Source: Devosia sp. 66-14
Lineage (GTDB): Bacteria > Pseudomonadota > Alphaproteobacteria > Rhizobiales > Devosiaceae
Length of the DNA: 64,000 nt
Reading direction: 5' to 3'
Assembly (NCBI GenBank): GCA_001899085.1
Contig: MKVB01000006.1
Coordinates: 691,867 to 755,866 of the forward strand
Below, piece by piece: positions 60,922 through 64,000 of this stretch (the stretch's first letter is position 1; every line of letters starts with the position of its first letter). Under the pieces are notes generated by a model. The model was not told where the DNA came from, did not search any database, and saw nothing but the letters and a program-made list of their open reading frames with translations. The position numbers and the translations under genes were made by a program.

Positions 60922-61057
60922 GACAGCACCGTCCAGAGCTGTTGCCGCGGCCAGATCGACGGGCCGTCACCAAGCGTTCCCCGACGAGGAACGCTGGCGG
61001 AACATAGATTTCCTAAGGTGTGCGGGCAATCGAATTTCCCAACCACAGGACACCGAA

Positions 61058-61723
61058 ATGACCCTCAATATCAATGTGATGGCTCCCGACTTCAGCGCCG
61101 ATACGACAATGGGGCGGATCTCGTTCCATCAATGGCTGGGCAATGACTGGGGGATCATCTTCTCCCACCCCAAGGATTTCACGCCGGTCTGCACCACCGA
61201 GCTCGGCTACATGGCGCGGCTGAAGCCGGAATTCGACAAGCGCGGCGTCAAGGTGATCGGGCTGTCGGTCGACCCGGTGGAAAAGCATGCCGGCTGGGCC
61301 ATGGATATCGCGGAGACGCAGGGCACGGCACCGAACTTCCCGATGATCGGCGATCCGACGCTGGCGATCAGCCAGCTTTATGACATGCTGCCCGCTTCGG
61401 CCGGCTCGAGTTCGGACGGCCGTACCGCGGTCGACAACCAGACGGTGCGCAATGTCTACATCATCGGGCCGGACAAGAAGATCAAGCTGGTGATCTCCTA
61501 CCCGATGACCACCGGCCGGAACTTCGACGAGGTGCTGCGGGTGATCGACTCGCTGCAGCTCACCGCCAAGCACCGGCTCGCGACCCCGGTGAACTGGCGG
61601 CCCGGCGACGACGTGATCATCGCCGGCTCGGTGTCGAACGACGAGGCCAAGACGCTCTACCCGCAGGGCTGGAAGGAGCCCAAGCCCTACATCCGGATCG
61701 TGCCGCAGCCGGTGCTGACCTGA
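61058..61723 (+). CDS. 1-Cys peroxiredoxin (Prx6 type)
   Basis: 221 residues from ATG 61058. It reduces peroxides via a single Cys: C45 in HPKDFTPVCTTELGYMARL, and no second Cys is present. PMIGDPTLAISQLYDML and VRNVYIIGPDKKIKLVISYP are the later family blocks, and the long C terminus fits the Prx6 branch. It is divergent from the BTAD regulator and followed by an oxidoreductase gene. Confidence 0.95.
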   Translation: MTLNINVMAPDFSADTTMGRISFHQWLGNDWGIIFSHPKDFTPVCTTELGYMARLKPEFDKRGVKVIGLSVDPVEKHAGWAMDIAETQGTAPNFPMIGDPTLAISQLYDMLPASAGSSSDGRTAVDNQTVRNVYIIGPDKKIKLVISYPMTTGRNFDEVLRVIDSLQLTAKHRLATPVNWRPGDDVIIAGSVSNDEAKTLYPQGWKEPKPYIRIVPQPVLT

Positions 61724-61731
61724 ACCACGAC

Positions 61732-61752
61732 GGGGGCGCTTCACGCGCCCCC
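61732..61752 (+). terminator. hairpin after the peroxiredoxin gene
   Basis: GGGGGCGC and GCGCCCCC pair perfectly around TTCAC, nine bases after the peroxiredoxin stop and 34 before the next ATG. No T-run follows, so it may only attenuate reading into the oxidoreductase gene. Confidence 0.5.
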
Positions 61753-61785
61753 TGACGTCCGCAACCCCGCCCACCGAGAAATGAC

Positions 61786-62922
61786 ATGAGCATCAAACCC
61801 CGCATCCTTGTGCTTGGCGCCGGCTTCGGCGGCCTCGAACTGACGACGTTGCTGTCCGAGCAACTGGGCGACGGCATCGACGTGACGCTGATCGACAAAT
61901 CGGATTCCTTCATGTTCGGCTTTTCCAAGCTCGACGTGATGTTCGGCCATGCCGAAGCCGACGCGGTGCGCATGCCCTACAGCGCCTATGCCAAGCCGGG
62001 AGTGAAGCTGCTCAAGCGCACCATCACGGCGATCGATCCGGTGGCGCGGCGGGTCACCACCGACAATGGGGTGTTCGAAGCGGATCATCTCGTGATGGCG
62101 CTGGGCGCGGAGTACGATTTCGATGCGACGCCGGGACTGGCGGGGACCACCGAATTCTACTCGATCCCGGGGGCGGAACGGCTGCGCGGGCTGCTGCCGT
62201 ATTTCACCAGTGGCCACGCGATCATCGGGGTGTGCGGCGCGCCCTACAAGTGCCCGCCGGCGCCGAGCGAATGCGCGCTGATGCTGCACGATTACCTGGT
62301 GGAGCGTGGGGTGCGGCAGAACTGCAAGATTTCGCTGGTGCTGCCGCTCGGCAGCCCGGTGCCGCCGTCGCCCGAGACGTCGCGGGCACTGCTCGAAGCC
62401 TTTGCGGAACGTGATATCGCGTTCATCCCGAGCCGCCGCGTCGCCTCGGTGGACAACGCGCGCAACGTCGCCGTTCTCGACGACGGACAGGAGATGCCGT
62501 TCGATTTGTTCCTCGGCGTGCCCAAGCACCGGGTGCCGCCGGTGGTGCTGGAAAGCGGCATGTCCGAGAATGGCTGGATCCCGGTCAATCCGCGAACCCT
62601 CGAGACGAAATACGAGAACGTCTACGCCGTGGGCGATGGCGCGGCGACCGGCACGCCCAAGGCCGGGGTGTTCGCCGAAGGCGCAGCCAAGGCCGTGGCG
62701 AGCGCCCTGGTGGCGAAGCTGCGGCAGAGCGGAGACGCCGTGGAGTATAACGGCTTCGGCACCTGCTACATCGAGTTCGGCGGCGGCCGTATCGGCAAGG
62801 TGGAGGTGGATTTCTTCTCCGGCCCGCAGCCGACCGGCAACTATTACGAACCCTCGGTGAACCTGCGTACCGACAAGCAGCATTTCGGTTCGTCGCGGCG
62901 GGCACGCTGGTTCGGGTTGTGA
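61786..62922 (+). CDS. FAD/NAD-dependent oxidoreductase (NDH-2 / SQR-like)
   Basis: 378 residues. The N-terminal FAD loop is ILVLGAGFGGLELTTLL; YENVYAVGDGAATGTPKAGVF is the second FAD block, and the C terminus has a substrate or quinone-facing segment (GFGTCYIEFGGGRIGKVEVD). Two Cys in VCGAPYKCPPAPSECAL (about 146-160) are spaced as in sulfide:quinone oxidoreductases. NADH or sulfide dehydrogenase activity are both possible. It is 62 bases downstream of the peroxiredoxin gene. Confidence 0.88.
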   Translation: MSIKPRILVLGAGFGGLELTTLLSEQLGDGIDVTLIDKSDSFMFGFSKLDVMFGHAEADAVRMPYSAYAKPGVKLLKRTITAIDPVARRVTTDNGVFEADHLVMALGAEYDFDATPGLAGTTEFYSIPGAERLRGLLPYFTSGHAIIGVCGAPYKCPPAPSECALMLHDYLVERGVRQNCKISLVLPLGSPVPPSPETSRALLEAFAERDIAFIPSRRVASVDNARNVAVLDDGQEMPFDLFLGVPKHRVPPVVLESGMSENGWIPVNPRTLETKYENVYAVGDGAATGTPKAGVFAEGAAKAVASALVAKLRQSGDAVEYNGFGTCYIEFGGGRIGKVEVDFFSGPQPTGNYYEPSVNLRTDKQHFGSSRRARWFGL

Positions 62923-62981
62923 GGGGTGCACTGGCGGGCTAGCCTTGGGTTCTGCGCCGCCACCTTGCACGGGATATCATC

Positions 62982-63809
62982 TTGCTCGATCCACGACTGA
63001 CACTGGCCCGGGACGGGATCGCCGCGCGGGCGCTCGAGGGGATCGTCCCGGCGGAGCGCTACGTCGACACCATCTTGCGTCAGGCTCGGTTGCCTGCTGC
63101 GGCGCTGCGCCGTGCCCCCTCGCCGGAGGCCGAGCAGCTCGACCAGCTGCTGTTCGGCGAGCTGTTCGAGGTGCTGGCCGAGGCAGACGGGTGGGCCTTC
63201 GGCCAGGCCAGGCGGGACGGCTATGTCGGCTATGTCGCAAGCGAGGCGCTGGGGGCGCCCGGCGCGGCGCCGACCCACACGGTGCGGGCGCTCCGGACCT
63301 ATGGCTTCAGCGCGCCGAGCATCAAGGCGGCGCCGATCGGGCTTTACTCGATGAACACGCCGGTCGCCGAAGAGGGGCGCGAGGGGCGTTTCGTCAAGAC
63401 AGCGGGCGGCTGGATCGTCGAGGAGCATCTGGCGGCGCTCGGCGATGACGCACCGGATTATGTGGCGGTTGCCGAGCGCTTGGTCGGCACGCCCTATCAG
63501 TGGGGCGGGCGGGAAAGCCTGGGGCTCGATTGCTCCGGCCTGGTGCAGCAGGCGCTCTATGCCGCCGGCCGCGCTTCTCCGCGCGACAGCGACCAGCAGG
63601 CGGCGATGGGCGAGCCGGTCGAGGGCACGGCCTTGCGGCGCGGCGACCTGGTGTTCTGGCGCGGGCACGTGGCGATGCTGACCAGCCCGACCGACATCGT
63701 CCACGCCAACTCCACCCATATGGCAGTGGTGATCGAGCCGCTGGCCGAGGCCGTGACGCGCACTGCCAACCGCGGCGGCGGCGAACCGACCGGATATCGG
63801 CGGATCTGA
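62982..63809 (+). CDS. C40 (NlpC/P60) peptidase
   Basis: 275 residues from TTG 62982. The catalytic Cys lies in LGLDCSGLVQQALYAAG, the His in FWRGHVAMLTSPTDIVHANS, and the third residue follows in THMAVVIEPL. Two N-terminal SH3-like segments (about 30-150; GWAFGQARRDGYVGYVASEA) should bind the cell wall. It would cleave peptide stems of peptidoglycan. No signal peptide is evident, as in many rhizobial members. Confidence 0.92.
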   Translation: MLDPRLTLARDGIAARALEGIVPAERYVDTILRQARLPAAALRRAPSPEAEQLDQLLFGELFEVLAEADGWAFGQARRDGYVGYVASEALGAPGAAPTHTVRALRTYGFSAPSIKAAPIGLYSMNTPVAEEGREGRFVKTAGGWIVEEHLAALGDDAPDYVAVAERLVGTPYQWGGRESLGLDCSGLVQQALYAAGRASPRDSDQQAAMGEPVEGTALRRGDLVFWRGHVAMLTSPTDIVHANSTHMAVVIEPLAEAVTRTANRGGGEPTGYRRI

Positions 63810-63880
63810 GCGACTTTCCGTCCCGCCTTGGCGGGTGGGGCGAGGTCGTGGCAAACCCTCGACCGGCAAAATGACGACGG

Positions 63881-64000
63881 CTATGCAGGCATCGGCCGGA
63901 TGAAGTGCCTCGGCCCGACTTCGCGCACCTCGGCCTGTTCCAGCGCCGACTGCCGACGGATCAGGTCGATGCGGTCGAGCTCGTCGCTGAAGCGGGTATC
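63881..64000 (-). CDS. C-terminal end of a gene cut by the window edge
   Basis: Reading the minus strand from the edge, 39 codons end at a TAG (63881). The tail reads DTRFSDELDRIDLIRRQSAL, then EQAEVREVGPRHFIRPMPA. The helical, charged character and base composition look coding. There is too little to name it. Between 63810 and 63880 I see only a short CCCGCC/GGCGGG hairpin. Confidence 0.5.
   Translation of the reverse strand, partial: DTRFSDELDRIDLIRRQSALEQAEVREVGPRHFIRPMPA

Overview
The window is about two thirds G+C and gene dense. Its genes look alphaproteobacterial, most like the Hyphomicrobiales (a Devosia-like genome would fit). Supporting traits are a tRNA-His of the alphaproteobacterial type (U72, A73), a hisS-hisZ-hisG operon, DUF1127-like small proteins, a PdhS-like multi-PAS kinase and many solute-uptake operons. 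The genus is an inference from gene style, not a database result. I see no transposase, integrase, phage gene, CRISPR array, rRNA or replication origin, so this reads as ordinary chromosome.

Layout. 1-2.2 kb: start of a PAS sensor kinase (cut by the window edge) and tRNA-His. 2.3-7.8 kb: AAA ATPase, a von Willebrand factor A (TadG-like) protein carrying two inserted repeats, an L,D-transpeptidase, an SRPBCC protein, a CheY-like regulator and the DNA glycosylase tag. 7.8-9.1 kb: five very small minus-strand genes, three of which have a hairpin placed exactly between Shine-Dalgarno and start codon. 9.2-13.3 kb: hisS-hisZ-hisG and a TSUP transporter, coupled by overlapping start/stop codons. 13.5-25.6 kb: glycosyltransferase, exported proteins, GH1 beta-glucosidase, Mrp-type ATPase without any cysteine, transaldolase-like aldolase, aminotransferase, etfBA, an M20 amidohydrolase and an AbrB-type membrane protein. 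25.6-31.5 kb: GH13 alpha-glucosidase, two DUF1761 paralogues around a divergent SRPBCC/AraC pair, an SDR and a hydroxyacid dehydrogenase. 31.6-35.4 kb: glpR-glpD-glpK. 36.6-39.8 kb: an ATP-grasp / alpha-E / transglutaminase-like cluster whose last gene is frameshifted. 39.9-42.7 kb: outer-membrane protein, CAP-domain lipoprotein, a 52-residue membrane peptide and a MraY/WecA-like transferase. 43-51.2 kb: sugar ABC transporter with two SDRs, a sugar isomerase/epimerase and a divergent ROK regulator. 51.5-59.2 kb: SDR-like gene, then an XRE-cupin regulator with its own perfect palindrome, a GAF-like protein and a five-gene peptide-type ABC transporter. 59.2-64 kb: a BTAD (SARP-like) regulator divergent from a 1-Cys peroxiredoxin and an FAD oxidoreductase, an NlpC/P60 peptidase and the tail of one more gene.

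How the genes work together. Much of the window is heterotrophic uptake and catabolism: glycerol (glp), alpha- and beta-glucosides, an unidentified sugar or polyol (transporter plus two dehydrogenases and an isomerase), and peptides or similar solutes. Each uptake block sits next to its own regulator and a visible candidate operator. Two families of intergenic palindromes recur in gaps between genes. The most unusual signals are the Shine-Dalgarno/hairpin/start arrangement in the small-gene cluster, the cysteine-free Mrp protein, the broken transglutaminase-like gene, two genes whose best start codon is non-canonical (GTA and ATT), and the inserted repeats in the TadG-like protein.
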